Shown: piece after piece, positions 1 through 13,879 of the stretch
Layout: every line of letters starts with the position of its first letter
Numbering within the stretch: position 1 is the stretch's first letter
Assembly: GCA_002633005.1 (NCBI GenBank)
Contig: NMRA01000033.1
Span: 196,397 to 255,162, forward strand
Reading direction: 5' to 3'
Length of the DNA stretch: 58,766 bases
Origin: Phoronis australis
Taxonomy: Eukaryota; Phoronida; Phoronidae
The notes under the pieces: model-generated
Database searches by the model: none
Seen by the model: only the letters and a program-made list of their open reading frames with translations
What the model was told of the DNA's origin: nothing
Program-made: the position numbers and the translations under genes

Positions 1-204
1 TGCGCTCTAGAGGGCAAAGTAACAAGACCGCAGGACGCCACGGGGCTATTACTCAGTAATTCTGTAAATTTAACAGTGAATAACTAATCTGAGGGCAAGA
101 GAATCTTTGTTGGGATCATCCGCTGTTATGACATTTTTCTCGTCATGTGGTGACGTGACGATAACGCTCTTTGAAAAGTACTACGCGTTCCGAGTACGAG
201 GTAA

Positions 205-330
205 GATTAACCGCCCAGGGCGGTTGCCTGTCGTAATAAGCGCCCATGTTCGGTTAACCGCCCACCCCCGATTTTTTGAGTTTGCCAATTTAACCGCCCA
301 GGGCGTTAACCCGAACGATTACGGTAAACC
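205..330. repeat. GC-rich palindromic repeat words (CGCCCAGGGCG)
   Basis: The word AACCGCCCAGGGCGGTT, an odd-length palindrome, occurs near 211-227, and AACCGCCCAGGGCGTTA recurs about 80 bp later near 292-308, in otherwise AT-rich DNA. A related word in the other orientation, CGCCCTGGGCGGTAACTCGG, lies near 9229-9248. The spacing and recurrence suggest a dispersed element rather than chance. Function is unknown; this could be the edge of a repeat family or a cruciform-forming site. Confidence 0.4.
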
Positions 331-3300
331 ATACAGTGTTGCGCTAACTAACAATGAATTTTACATGCTAGATGGTGTCTCAGTTGTTGCATTGCGTAAT
401 CTTCCCATTTACCCAAAACCAATACCTTGTGGAATACCAAGAATGTAACTTCCTGGATGGAGATGGAAAAGATATGGGATTGATGGTATTTGTCTGTTAT
501 GGTAAAACCTCACCAACTAAGGACACAATGTCATAAGAAAAATTTAATTTTTTCCATAAAAGATTCATGACATCAAATACACCTTTCGCCACGTTCAAAC
601 TTTGTATCAGACACCACCAAATAGTTGAAAACTTATGAGCATACAAAACAATGTTATAAGCTTTTGACAAATGAAAGAGGGCAATTTTGAAATTTATCTT
701 TGCCAGAAATTGGTGAGACTTAACCGTATATAGATCACTATTGAACATTCTCTCAGCCACAGCTTAAATGCCTCATGGCTGGTGCTGATCTACTACTAAT
801 TTGTTCTCAACTTAATCTGACCTCTTAATGCAAAAGACTGGATGATTCTACACATACAGGCCAATTTGTTTGTGAGCAAGCAGGGCGTGGTTTCAAATAT
901 AAGGCAAGTGTTTGGATTTCCCTACACTGGCTGTTACTAGTTTTTTAGATGCAATGTGGTTTGTGATTGCCGTTATTCACTTCAAACGTTACGCCTCTAG
1001 AAGGTTATGACAACTCTAAGTAGTCATTGTAACTAATGAAACTAATTTGTTGTTGTAGTTGTTGTTGTTGTTACCCAATATTACTTGAATCAATGCAGCT
1101 CTGGAATTATGCCAGGCACATGACAGAAATTAAACCTCACCAAATGTTGCAACTGAATTTACCAGTATCAGAAGAGCAAGCCATGCTTTTGACCAGTTGA
1201 GTTGATGATATGGAACAGATGGTGTGTGAAGCAAATCAGAAGCCAGGCATACATGTCATAAATATACTAGTTGCCAAGGTAACGCCTCCACTATCAAACT
1301 TCAGTGACCCAATGTGGTTCAGAGTCAATAAACTCTTCAACACACCATCACCCCATGGAGTGCACCAGAAACAAGCAAGGAGATTACACCTACAAGGACT
1401 TCAGCAGGAACAGACATGACATGACCTCCTCTANCCCCCCCCCCCCCCTTCTCCAACCCCCTCCCGAATTGACATGAGTATTCAAAGCACAATCTTGGTA
1501 ATTCCAATTGTTGTTGAAACGGTCTATGAATTTCAGAACACTCAATGGTCTACCATTCACCAAAATTGGTCAAATATTTGTCTCTACAGCTGCTATGAAC
1601 CTCCCATCAATAAAAAAAATTATGCCAATTGAACTGGTCTCAATTAAGAGAACAATTGAGAATACTCGACATTTCATTATTGCTCAAACTAACCAGTCGA
1701 TTTGTCACTTCCAAACAGACTAAAAAAACAAGTTGAGACCCATATTATAACCCATTGTGAATTTAATCAAAACTCGTTTTCTAATATAACGTGGGTTATC
1801 CCCTATCAACTAACGGTAATCCCCACATTCTATCTATGTTGCTTTACCACCAATACCGCAACTAACCTGTATTGCAAAGTTTGGGTCAATGGGAAAGTGT
1901 CACTCCCCCCACTTAAAACAGTCACCACAACTGGTCTCAAAATAGGTAGATGAACTGCAGAGTTATGCAAATCCAGTGCAATGGGAAAGGATAATTCCAC
2001 TCTCTTGAGAGTGATTGCTAGAGGTAGTGACATGCATCACACATCCAATCAAGTGTGCGAATCAACTACGCCATCTGGTGTTTAATACTTTGAACTAGCA
2101 GTAACTCTAATGTCGATACCGGAGAGGTGTTAACAGGAGTTGGAGGAGTTACAATGGATTTGCGATAGACCGGACTTTTGCAAATGGGGAAGCAACATAA
2201 TATTCTCACTGGTAAAGGATGTGAACATACTATCATTCACCTGAATGTTTTTTAATGCGCCAGAGTTACAAACGAAAATGCTAGTAAATAAAATCTGGCT
2301 CGTTAGTCTAAAATGTGATAAGCGATCCTTTGAACCAACTACCTGCAAGACTTTGAATCAAACACTACAGTGACCATTTCTATGTCAATAATGTACTTGT
2401 TGACACATTTCCACGTACGCTAGCAGAGGAAGGCAGCTTATCAGCAGCCATCCAAACTGAATGTTCTTTAGTGCACAAATTCAATATTGAGTCTTGTAAT
2501 TAGTGGGTATAATGGAATAAACACCATTGATAACTTGTTAGAACAACACCATCTGCCAGTTTCTGTACACCACAGACACCTCCGACCACAAGACAATTAG
2601 CACTGCCAGCCTGAAGAAAAACCCACAAGTGAGAAACCAACTCAAGATCTCAATGTACCCAACCAGATGGCACAACCGACCGTAACTATGCACTGCTTAA
2701 AGATACGTAGCTAGAGACCGGAGCTCGGCAATTAGCATAACGTCAAGTCGACAAATGCAACCTAAAAAAAATTCCCAGGTTGCCAAATGCGATCAGGACA
2801 CCTTATGTGAACATGAGTCATGGATGGGCCCTTCCGTTTTTTGCTGAACAACAGCGACTCCCAACAGTTTACTTCCTATAGTACTCTCGAACACGAGTTT
2901 AGATGTGAGCATGGTGAGTTGGGATTTTTTCCAGGTTGCCAAATAAAATCTGAGGTTGTATTGCACTGAAGACAAACAAGCACTGGGCATATATAGCCAC
3001 ATCTGGAAATATGCTCCTCCCCGAAGTAAGAAAATAGGTGCCAGGTAAAGCAGTGCTGAGCTCAACAGCAGATACATTTTGCAGAATGAAAAACAGCATT
3101 ATGGTCGGCACATTGTGCATACTCGAGTACTTTTCCAACTTTGTCAACCTTTCGCTGTCTACATTGCAATCCACGAAGCACAAAAGCTACTTTGCTAGAA
3201 TTGGAAGAAACAATATAACTAAAATCGGAGACGAAAATGTGATGCATTGTGGGTCAATAAAATGGCTCAATACAAGCAATGTTAAAGCAATCAACATCTT

Positions 3301-6300
3301 GAAATTGAAATAACAACACCCAAATAACAAAAATCTGCCGCTTCTACAACAGCTTAAAAAAGTTAATTTTCAGCTCAATTTTAAAAGCCTACTTTCAGAA
3401 AAATAACAAGAAAGTGGCCGAAATAATATCATGAGACAATAGTATCTACAAAAGAATGATCAACTTTCATTTAAATGGCTTACTACACTATCGCCAAATG
3501 ATAGATGGTGGTCTCATTGACTGTCTTTAGAAAGTAGAACAAGCTACACTTTAGTACATTCAGTGGTCTTGTAGTGGTTAGAAGATACCACTGACCAATC
3601 AGGTTCCTTTATACCAACTTAACACCAGGGCGTTCATACCAAACAACGCTCACCAAAACATCTGTGTAGCAACGTCATGAAAGGCCAGGAAAGTTAAATG
3701 CAAGGTTTCCAAAGTGGCTAATGATTTTAAATTATAACTAGAACTAAAAAATGTCGTTTTGATTTCTCAAGAAGCTGCCAAACGGCGTCCTAACTTTAAA
3801 CATATAAAACATACCCCTCATAGACAGCATGTACGAAAAGTCCAGCTCATATCTTAACCTACAAGGGAGTGAAGAACAGCTACATGGCCTTGTCAAGTTC
3901 ACTTGGCTTTGCTGATAGAGGAAGCGGGTGCTGGTATAAGATGGTGGACGCAAGAACATGATCACCTCACTAAAAAGTTCTTGGGCACACACCACTATGC
4001 AACCAGAGCGGATGCCCCTTACGATAAAAATGATGACCTCGAATCATTGATTCAATTTATACTCAATGATTTTGTCCTGACATCAAAACAATGGAGGTAT
4101 TTGACACAGTTTTCTACCCTCGACCTCATAATGCTCAGCAAGCTGCATCTGCCATACAGTGACATGTATTGTATTGAAAGTGCGACTCCCAAAATATCTA
4201 CTAAGGACGATGACCCTCAATAACACCCGTCACTGTAGCAACCTGGAGCAGCGACGTTCTGAATGACGTCATAGCCTACCTGCGGTGACGTAGTGGCCAT
4301 TTCTTGCAAAGAAAAACAAGAGACAACAATACCATTTATTTCTGAGAAAATTGCAACTTATAGAATAATCTGTTCAAACACTATGCAATAACATATGACA
4401 AGCAGGTGTAGTGCACTTTTATCAATATAATATTTGCACAGAGGCACAACACAATGCGTTTTCCACTTATCTGCAAGTGCAAATACCAGAAAGTTTAAAA
4501 ATAAATGTCTGCTTGTGGTCAGCTCAGAGGTTAAAAACAGGACTTCCTAATCTTAGGGTCACTGACCCGATATAATAACACGGTACTCAATCAGGCTTGT
4601 GTCAATTTTTACATCCAACAGGGTTAAGCTGATTTTTGTATCAAAACAAACCCTGCAACAACTGGATAAAGCAAGTAAGGTTGTGCAAGTAATTCATGAA
4701 TTCTTCAACAATGTGACCTTAGTGTCCCAACATATACTTCTCACTGTGAACACTTAAGAAATAGTAATGATAAAATCCGCAATGCAAAGACAAAAAATTA
4801 TCGTTTGCTGGTTTTTAGATAAAAAATAATTGGAGAACTATACAAACACAGTTGTTTTATTTAATTTTACCAAATCACAACATAAACATATTCCCGCATT
4901 GAAGCATCGTACACAGACTTATAAAAAAGAAAACAATTTTGTATACTTTCAAGAGACCTCTCTAGGTGAAAAGCACACGCTACATGCACAGATGAAAATA
5001 GCAATATTAGGGTACCGTAGAGTCACAGGGTATTTTTACTGTGACCACACCAGTAATTATTCACTTCATTAATACACAATATGGTGTAAAATTTCTTATC
5101 AAATCAAAAGTAATGATTAAGAAAATTTAGAATATTATTATCTACTGAGTAGATTTGGCAAGTATCGTGGACTGAATGGACACTGCCTCTGAAAACTTTC
5201 ACAAAAACTTGGTCTAATGGTAAAGTTTCTGCTACATAGTCATTTTACTTTGAACAGTAGGTCACTGACTTAAAAGTCAATCAAATTTTTGGCAATATTT
5301 CAGACGTAGAAAAGATCAAAATTTTACTCAGAAAGCGGATTAAGTTGTCATTCCTGAATCCTGAAGTTATGCCTTAAATGAACAATAATCCTCCCAGAAA
5401 CAAAAGTTAAGAGTTGAAAACGTCATGAAAAAATACGATAAATGTTTCACTTGTAGCAGTGGAGCCAATTAAATGTGAAAAATTTACAATTTCGGGGGAA
5501 CTTTTTGTACAGATTTGAAAAAATACCATACACGCATCGATTGGCTTGCAACCTAAGCATTGGGGAAGGCCAATGAAAGAGATGCATGAGGTACAGATCA
5601 TTCCTCATATATCCAATACTAACATCAGCTGTGCTGTGATTCTTGCCATGGTAAACTAATATGTTGCTTGTTTGGCTTGGTAATTAGTGCCTTCAGACAC
5701 TTGAAAACATCCAAGTACAGGTCAAGGGACCAATTCCTCGCTGGTCAATAACCCATATTTCTCACCGGTTGAGACTGAACAATTCATTACCGCAAAATTT
5801 TGAAAGATTTTTAGGGAGAATTTTCAAGGAACACAGTCACTAGATCTCCTTACATGGTACATGGAAACATATAGTGCAGAACTATCGTTGGAAATCTTGA
5901 GCCAAGATTGAATTTAACCACTGAGCCATGTTTAACATCTTGAGCCATGTTTGAAAAGCCTGATTTTTGCTCCAATACAAGACAAATAGCTGAAAAAGGG
6001 TTGTGTAGCGACACTTGTTTTTTATTCCTTTCGCTGCAAAAATGAGAGTGACACATATATCTAAAAGTGAAAACAATGTGTAATCGTAGCTGTTTCTGTG
6101 AATTTGCAGAAAATAGACTTAGACACGGAAATAAAACACGAATTTGGAGCATGTTTAGATTTCTGCTCAGGGAAAAACCTGCAAATGTATCAGAGCCAAA
6201 TGATTTTGTCAGGAAGAAAAGTATGTTGATTGACAAGCTTGACATCGAAAAACGCAATACGAAACAATACAAAGGTGAAGTTGAATCAATAATATCTTCC

Positions 6301-9174
6301 AACTTCAAGGCTATATTGAGGAAACACCTCTAAGCTTACAAACGGTTTTTGTTAATCTCAGCTGAAGCACACGAAGCATACGCACGACCTACCGATATGG
6401 CCGAACAAAGAATCAATGTAGCGTTAAAACCTGCCAATACAAAAAATGCAACTATTCAATGCTCAGTGTTTCCAGTTGGAATTTAGCCCAAGCTAAGGAG
6501 TGAATCTCGTCTCTTGTTTCTGCTACTTTTGGAAGCAGGCTTTGAAAAAAGAAGTGCAAAAATACTTGTATCTACTTGTTTTCTATATCTGAAAACCTTT
6601 CAACTACTAGGACAATGGTTTTGATTAAAGTTTCAAAAGTTAGAAGAAAATAACTGCCGACATTAAATTTAAAATCTGGTTTTGGTTACAGTCGTCTCCA
6701 TGCGGTTGTACCACAGACAGAAAATTCGAGTTGGAAAAGGAGATAAAAACTACGAGAAGTTGATAACGGAAAATTGACTCGGTGGGCAAACTTTATCACA
6801 ATGAAACAGACCGACTCATTTTGTTGAAAACTAACCAGTGGCTAATGAAAGCGGCTTCCCAACTGACACCACACACTAAACTGTTCCCTGAAAGTCAAGT
6901 TTGCTGCCAATTAAAAGTTTATTAGTGTTTAGCTAATGTAGCCAGATGGAAATCTGTTCATCTAAGTTGTAATTATCTCTGTTCTTTCAATGTTATACCC
7001 ACCTGTTACATTTTCTTCATTTTCCTCTCCTCCCTACACTGGTAATTATTTAGCTTAACACTAGTGGCAAAAATGTTAGCAGAGGTACCAGCTAAACTGC
7101 TGTCCGCGATGGGGTAACTTTTGGCAGTAGTTGGTTTGTTTCCTGAATGTCCCAGTCGCTTTTAAGGGAAAATTGATGTCAAAACACAATCCCTCTCTAC
7201 TATAAATTGAGTGATGTGACGACAGAAAAAATGCCTCTTACCCCCACACGTGTATCTGATGAAGTAAGTGGAATGGCTACAAAAGTTCTATCGAAAACAC
7301 CAGTAGTTTTGGGTAACTCAAACCTCCAGCGCCATCAAAAGTGACCCTTGCAACTGTTCACATCACTGGAGTTTGTGCTGCAGGCGAAAGTGCCAGTGAA
7401 AGCGTTTTAGCCAGTATGTGAACCAGGTATCTGTTAATGCTCACCTTACTCTACGAGTTTTTTAACATATGAAAAATGGCATGGGTGACATAAAGCCAGA
7501 ACAGACACTGCGGTACACACACTGAACACCAGGTGTAACAAAATGACAGAAGTGACTCCTGATTGGCCCAAGTTCAATTTTTGGTGACCGGCCATGACAA
7601 AAGGACTTTTTTACCTAGGCATGTGACATTTAGAGACGTACGTTTAAATGCGAATCATTTAAATATCCCACCGTGTACAAAAATGATGATTTGGCAGCAT
7701 GGGCAAAGCAAGAAATTCATAAAACATTGTGAAATACCACTGCATTATAATTTCAGCCAAAGTTTCAAATTACAAAATTGTAGGTGGTAATTTCAACCTG
7801 TTGCCACTATAACCAGAAAATGGCTATCTACTAAGTGTCAAAATATCTTATTGCATGCCATGAAGTTAAGTTTCTATAAATAAAAAAGTGTTGAAAGCCT
7901 ACATTTAAATAAAACAACTAAACCAATTGAAAATAAGACAAAATACTTTCTAGATTATGAATTATTTTTTCTCTTCACACGCTATTTATCGAACTGCTTG
8001 ATAAACTACACTGAACTGAATATATTGAAAAACTGCACACCTGCCATACAATACTATCATTGTCTAAGACAGGGCTCGACATCAACGGCAGTCCGACTGC
8101 CCGAGACAACCAATTTGTTGTTCCATACAAGCTCAATGCCGAGCAACTTGTCCAAGAGGACAAGTTGATGAATTTTTGAAAAAAAGAGTAAATCTGAACT
8201 ATCAGAACTTCTTTGTAGCAGTGATAACTCACTTGTTTAGTCGTCAGTGTCGGTAAGATGTGCCGCAAATCGGCAAGGTGTTGTTTACATTATGCAGGAT
8301 CTCAAGACTGAACGCCATCCGAGGCATTTGCATTCGAATAGTTCAAGCCAAAGTGAAGTGTTCTCGTTTAAATACATGGCAGTATCGCACATAATCTGGC
8401 AAATTTTGATTTTAGCTAGGACGGTCCTAGCGTAGTTCCAAGCGTTTTGAACGCACACTGAGGTTTCCGACGATTCGTCTCATTCGTCTTGGTTAAACGC
8501 ATGTTTTTAATGGTTTCACTTCTGACACCAAAATTGAAGCGCCCAACCAAAGGCAAGAGCGCAAAAAATCAACTTGTAATTAGCGCAAGTCGAACATTTT
8601 GTCCACGTTCCATGACAACAAAAACTTATTTTTTTTGAACATTCCATTCGCCTAATGACTTTTTACAAGATGTGCTTTTGCTTCATTATTTTGGCAGCTG
8701 ACCGAGTACCCCTATTGCCTAATAGTAGTATCTTCCATTGTTAAGCACATGCTTTGAACAACTGCGGTTTTGGCTTCGAACTCAAAAAGAAATGTACAAT
8801 GTATATAAAATGTTACCCTATTGAAAGTACTCAATAAGAAGACCTATCAATCATTAGCAGTGCTTGGTTGCCTAAGTGTCCAGTGGGAAGCAAATCTTTA
8901 CACAGTCGAATGCTTCCCTTAAAAATACACTGCGAAGTCTTGTTTAATCTGTCTTTATTCTCAAAAAACTTGCCCTACTGAACACACGACTACCTGTAGA
9001 AATACTTTAGGTACGTAAACACCCAATCACACTCAGGATCACGACGCCACTTATCGTGTGCGCAGGCCATCGAAGACCGGTACTTCAATCCCCTGACGTC
9101 AGTGTAGCTCCGTCAGGGTAAAATCGGTCCTCCGTGCAGTAAGCAACAACTCTTTGCAAAATTTTCGACTTTAA

Positions 9175-9265
9175 CTGCCTATGCTCAGCTTACCGCACAC
9201 CCAATGTTTTTAGATTCCCAATTTAAGCGCCCTGGGCGGTAACTCGGATGAGTACAGAAAGTCAA
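9175..9265. repeat. Second copy of the CGCCC(A/T)GGGCG dispersed repeat
   Basis: The segment contains CAATTTAAGCGCCCTGGGCG followed by GTAACTCGG, matching the layout at 285-320 (CAATTTAACCGCCCAGGGCG then TTAACCCG). This is a diverged copy of the same short repeat about 8.9 kb away. No flanking target duplication was seen. Confidence 0.45.
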
Positions 9266-10559
9266 ATTTCAATCATTTGCTCGTCAACACATTTTGACAC
9301 TTGATCGTTACAATTTTTTATTTACGTGTAAGACTCACATGTAGTAGCGATAACTCAATAGTATGTGTAAATAAAACTTTACGACATTCGACTGTCTTAC
9401 GACATGTGTGGAAACTGTCGTCTGTGCCGGTGTCTGCAGTTGCAATGTCGAACTAGATTCTTAGTTTGCATATGGTTTCAAGTTAGGAGCTCTAATCTTA
9501 CAACTGGTAACCACCAAGCAACAGCATGAAACCGATAACCGAAAACGGGAATTCCTTCCGAAATGGAAGGGAGATTTTGACTGGTTATGGTATGATAGCG
9601 ACCAGAAATAAATTTTTTTTATCTCTTGAGTCTGGGTCAGATGTGTTCAGGGTCGAAAAGTCACAAACGGTCGGTTGATGGCTCACTCAGCAGCTTATGA
9701 AAAACATATGGTGAAATCCAAGTAGTACACATGTTTATTGAGCTTGTGCTGACAATGTCCAACATTCATATATGTTTGAAAAGTATAATTTGAGTTTAAT
9801 TACCTTTGGACTAGTGTGTTATAGGTCAGGACAAGTAAATTGTCCGACTGGACAAGTTAAAATAAAACTTAATGTCGAGCCCTGTAAGAAAAAGAATCTG
9901 TTGAACTTTAACCAAGGAGCATGACCTGGTTGCTTCAACAGGTACATGCTGAAAGAGAGAGTAAAAAGATAGTTAACAGCCACTGGGTCGTGAAGTTCGA
10001 CTTTTGACCTGGAAATTTCGCACAGAGGTTGCAGTTTGTAAACTAACACGATTTTCCAAGCCTCTCCACTTCTACGAAGGAACTATTTTTTGCATTTAAC
10101 TCCAAGTTTTAATGCCATTTTAAGAAGAAATACTTGAACCAATTCCAAAACAATCATTTCACTTTCACTATTTTGTCCAGTGGCCTCAAGTACCACATGG
10201 TGACTCAGAGATCCATCAAGAGGTTTGGTCAGCACAGCCCAAATGTGCAGTTAAATTCTCTTTATGTGATATCCACTATCCAGCAAACACTATCAAACAC
10301 CAGAGCCATGCATTCACAGTTATCTCTTCTGATCAACATACAATCTGCCCCAAGTTACAATGTGCAGAGTAGATAAGGATGGCAGACAAACTGTCTAAAA
10401 ACCAGGTCACAACTACAGGCTATGGCAAAATCTCAGACAAAAATAAGTACAAACATAGTCCTTTTTAATTATCATTTTTCAACGTCTTCTAATATTGTTG
10501 TGAGTGCTCAGTTTTCAAAATTTTGTATGATGGTAGATGTCAATCAAAACTTTTAACAT

Positions 10560-10680
10560 TGTAGAGCATTAATTTTGAGCTAGATAAAATCTTATATGAA
10601 AAAATGAGCAAACTTAATTTTCAGCTGTCGGCCATATTGTGTCCTAAATTTGGCGAGATTTAACTGTACTCGAACAACGT
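10560..10680. repeat. Dispersed repeat containing GGCCATATTGTGTCCTAAAT
   Basis: A segment with the word GTCGGCCATATTGTGTCCTA followed by a GGCGAGATTT-like word recurs in diverged form at about 33975-34045 and 56750-56820, each time after an AAAATT(T)-rich stretch. Three copies in 58 kb imply a moderately repeated family. No coding potential or terminal repeats were seen, so the class is undetermined. Confidence 0.45.
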
Positions 10681-10795
10681 GGCTCATGAACAAAGTTCCT
10701 CACTTATGAATATGGTTGCAGGGCCTTTAAACTTAGTGAACAGTGTCTTACTAACTCAAACCCGCACTCACGAAACACAGCTAAAGGCCCTTTCC

Positions 10796-11258
10796 TACCA
10801 ACATCGACGTGTCGATGTTTTAGGGAGTTGTGGTCAGTATGAAGTTCAATGGTGAGCTTCAGTCCTGGATAGAAGTTAACAGCGCCAGTGAACTTTGCAG
10901 TAAACAGGTGGATTTAACAGCGAAGTGTTGATGCCGTGGAGCGGAATGAACGGTCAACTTCGGTCCCATGATAGTTATCACTAGGGGCCATTGTTATCGT
11001 CGCTAGTTGCTTATTTTGCTCGAGTAATCACCAATCGAATTTGAAAAAAGTTTTATGTCAATTAGCACATACCAATGTTCTCAAATTGTCACACTAAAAA
11101 AAAAAATCTTAGCGTGCACGTGATGCATCAGCGCTACCTTGTGATTACTTCGATGACGACAGAGTCAGCTACTGTTTAATTTGATGTCCTTTAACTACCA
11201 GTTAACTTCGTAGTTTACATCAACACTCCGACCGATGTTAAGTCGATATGAAAGGGCC
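10796..11258. repeat. Possible MITE bounded by GGCCCTTTC / GAAAGGGCC
   Basis: GGCCCTTTCCTACC at the left and ...GATATGAAAGGGCC at the right form short terminal inverted repeats about 460 bp apart, and internal stretches (GTGTCGATGT against the complement of a GTGTTGATGT-like word) also pair weakly. A related left-end word, ACCCTTTTCCTACTAACAT, occurs near 17938. Identity of the arms beyond 10 bp is poor and no clear target duplication is visible, so this is a tentative call. Confidence 0.3.
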
Positions 11259-12469
11259 TCAACACATCCCCTAACTAACACAGCTCACAGCTAACATGGG
11301 TCTGGCACTTGTAAACAAAGCCCACAGACTATTTGCTATTCATCCATGTATGTGCCCGTGGATGTGAGTCCGTGAGCCATGCTCTTTGGGCGCGTAAAGC
11401 ATGTTTTGTGTTTGCGGCAGGAGGTCGTGAGACACCGAACGAGGCTGACAGGCCCGTGAGCGATGTTCATAAGAGCATCATCTGAGTCCAGTCACAGTGG
11501 TTGTTTTGTTTACAAAGCCTGTAAACTAAAATGTGTACAGAAGATAAGGATAGCAGAGTAACTGTCTCAGAACCAGATCACATTCTACATTGATAACTGA
11601 GACAATTACAACATTAAAAATATTGACTTTTCACAGTGCATCGCAAGGGCAAAGGTTACTTGCACAAAAAAGCCATGAGAGAGACTGCGGGAAATAACTC
11701 TGGATGAAAAGTCTAATCCAAACGTTTTATTTCAGGAAAACAGTCTTTTCTATCTATCTTTTCTATAAAAATTCAGTATTTCAAACTGGATACTAAAATA
11801 TGATTTAGTTTATAGGTAATGGCAACAGAAATAACTCGAGTTACTAGAAACTTTAAATGTTGAGGAGAGTGCTTAAACATTGAAGCCCTCTACCTCCACC
11901 CTGAATTGTCAAAGTTGTAAATATGTGATGCCGCTGTATCTAACTGCTTTCTCCAATTTGCTTTAAGTCAGGATGGACTCTACCAGTTACTACGGGGTCT
12001 CAACAGCACTGTCCCATCCAGGTATACTGAGCAAAGGAATATGTGTGTAGTAAGCTTATGCAAACACATCTGTGACTTATTAGCTTGCTGTCATTCAAGA
12101 TCACTAATAGAGACCTGAAACAGGTATAAAAAGTCCTACTCTTGTTTGGTGAAATGGGTAAACACGCTTACCTCACAGTTTTCAGATAATCAAGACTTGA
12201 AAACCCAAAACCTCTTAGTTCTGTATTTCTTACCACATTTATTTATCACAGCAGTACACAATGTGAAATATTGTGACTGCTACAAGAATCATATCTCAAA
12301 ACAGCGAAATGTTATTTTTTTATCTTATTAACTGACGTTGAGAGTGAACTTGGCTACAAACCAATTTTTGTTCTTCAAGTCAAGAGTACACATTCTGCAT
12401 TCATGTGTACAAGAATAAGGCAATGCGTCGGCCAGAATGATAACTTATAATACATGGGTGCCGCTTCAC

Positions 12470-12600
12470 AGAAAAAAGTGGGGGCTAAAACCCCCTCAGC
12501 CCCCCTGTGGTGCACCGCCTGTAGACCATGTGCAGCGTAGCACTGAAAAAAGTGAGGGCTATATANCCCCCCCCCCCAGCCCCTTATGGTGCGCTGCCCG
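12470..12600. repeat. Two tandem G/C-run repeat units
   Basis: Two units of about 70 bp share the layout CA(C)(A/T)GAAAAAAGTG, a G-run with GCTA, a run of Cs, then a TGGTGC(A/G)C(C/T)GCC word (first near 12476-12530, second near 12540-12600). The second contains an N at 12566 beside a C homopolymer. Similar AGCCCCC/GGGGGCT words occur near 48655-48715. Probably a dispersed non-coding repeat. Confidence 0.5.
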
Positions 12601-13879
12601 TGTAATAGCAGAATAACAGGACTGTGATCATAATATGCAACTTGAACAGGAGCTCTGATCCAAGGTACTGCACTAATCAGATGACCAGCTAATGGAACCC
12701 TTAACCAAACCACAAAGTTATTTGAGCAATGAAACATGTCAACAAATGTGACCTACTTTCATGGTCACCAGGGGTCAAATGTTTGCAACAAATAAAAGAA
12801 TTTACACAAGCCGACAGTAATTTAAAGGGGTCGTTTGAACGAGTTTATTCCTCTGATCCAAACAATGAACTAGGAAACAAAATCTATCACTGTGAAATCT
12901 TATAATTTGCAGTTTGGTTTCTTAAATGGCTGTTGAACAAATTACTCGAAAATGAGAAACATGAATTCAAATCAACATCCACCGTCATCCACGAGTATCA
13001 ACGGGAATTTCTCCATCAGTAGACAGCAGTTTTGAAACAGCTGCAAAAATAATCCACTCGATGTATACCTAGGCTTAATACAAAATACTAGGGACGTATT
13101 TTAAGGGGCAATGGCTATATTTTACAATTACAATTTGGGATTTTTATGATCATAAATTTGAGCACCTGTCGTCGCCATATTTGATTTGCCATAGGCCCTA
13201 CTTACGCTTTTCGGATGAAAAAGAGTTAACGTTCTCCTCATCTCGGCTCACTTGCGTAATAATGGACGTACTGTCCATCTAACTACTCTCCGATCGACGA
13301 GCGTGCTTGCAATAATCCAGATTTAGCAAATAGAGAGTAAAAAATAGCAACTTTTCGAACATGGACGACAACTCGGTGTGTAAATATGTAGTCTGTAGTT
13401 TCGCGGCACCCCTCTTTCAGTACGAAATCGAGTCTGTGAAAACAAGCGGCATTTATTAAGTGTCAATATTCTTAATCATCGTATAACTTGTACTCAACTC
13501 TTAAAAACAAGCGGAATTTTTTTCAGCATTTAGGTGAGGACAAATACATTTTTCCTTAAGCTAATAACAACTTTTTACACTTTCCCGCGAAATGTACTGC
13601 GAAAAATGGAGTATCAAGAAACAGTTCGTTAAAGAGGAGATGCGGCCATCGCAAGATAAGAAATTTAACGAAGTTTTATTTGAAGTAACAGTCATTGCTT
13701 TGCTGCTCAAGATGTATAGATTTTTTTAGTGTCACGAGCGACAGAAGTTCGATTTTTGTACTTACAGAAACAAACTGGGAATTTTCGAGAGAAATGAAAA
13801 CAAACCAACGCGTCCTCTGTCGTCCTTTAATAGTATCAAAAGACGAGATCTGCTGGAGTGAATCTTATGTTGCAGAAAG

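Larger units (their letters stand above)
1..13858. other. Gene-poor region upstream of the PNGase F-like gene
   Basis: No convincing protein-coding exon was recognised here. The open frames are short, AT-rich and lack family motifs. Contents that can be supported are listed separately: CGCCCAGGGCG palindromic words near 210-310 and again near 9220, G/C-run repeats near 12470-12600, a weak inverted-repeat element at 10796-11258, and one copy of a dispersed repeat near 10560-10670. An N beside a C homopolymer at 1434 marks unresolved sequence. The plus-strand frame at 3903-4223 and the one at 6067-6333 are the longest open stretches without recognisable homology and remain uninterpreted. Confidence 0.5.

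Noticed and set aside
3903-4223. Coding exon (106 open codons)
   Set aside because: No recognisable motif and no convincing splice pair; kept only as uninterpreted open frame.
12375-12737. Protein-coding ORF on the minus strand
   Set aside because: It spans G/C-run repeats and an N; it is a translation of repeat sequence.
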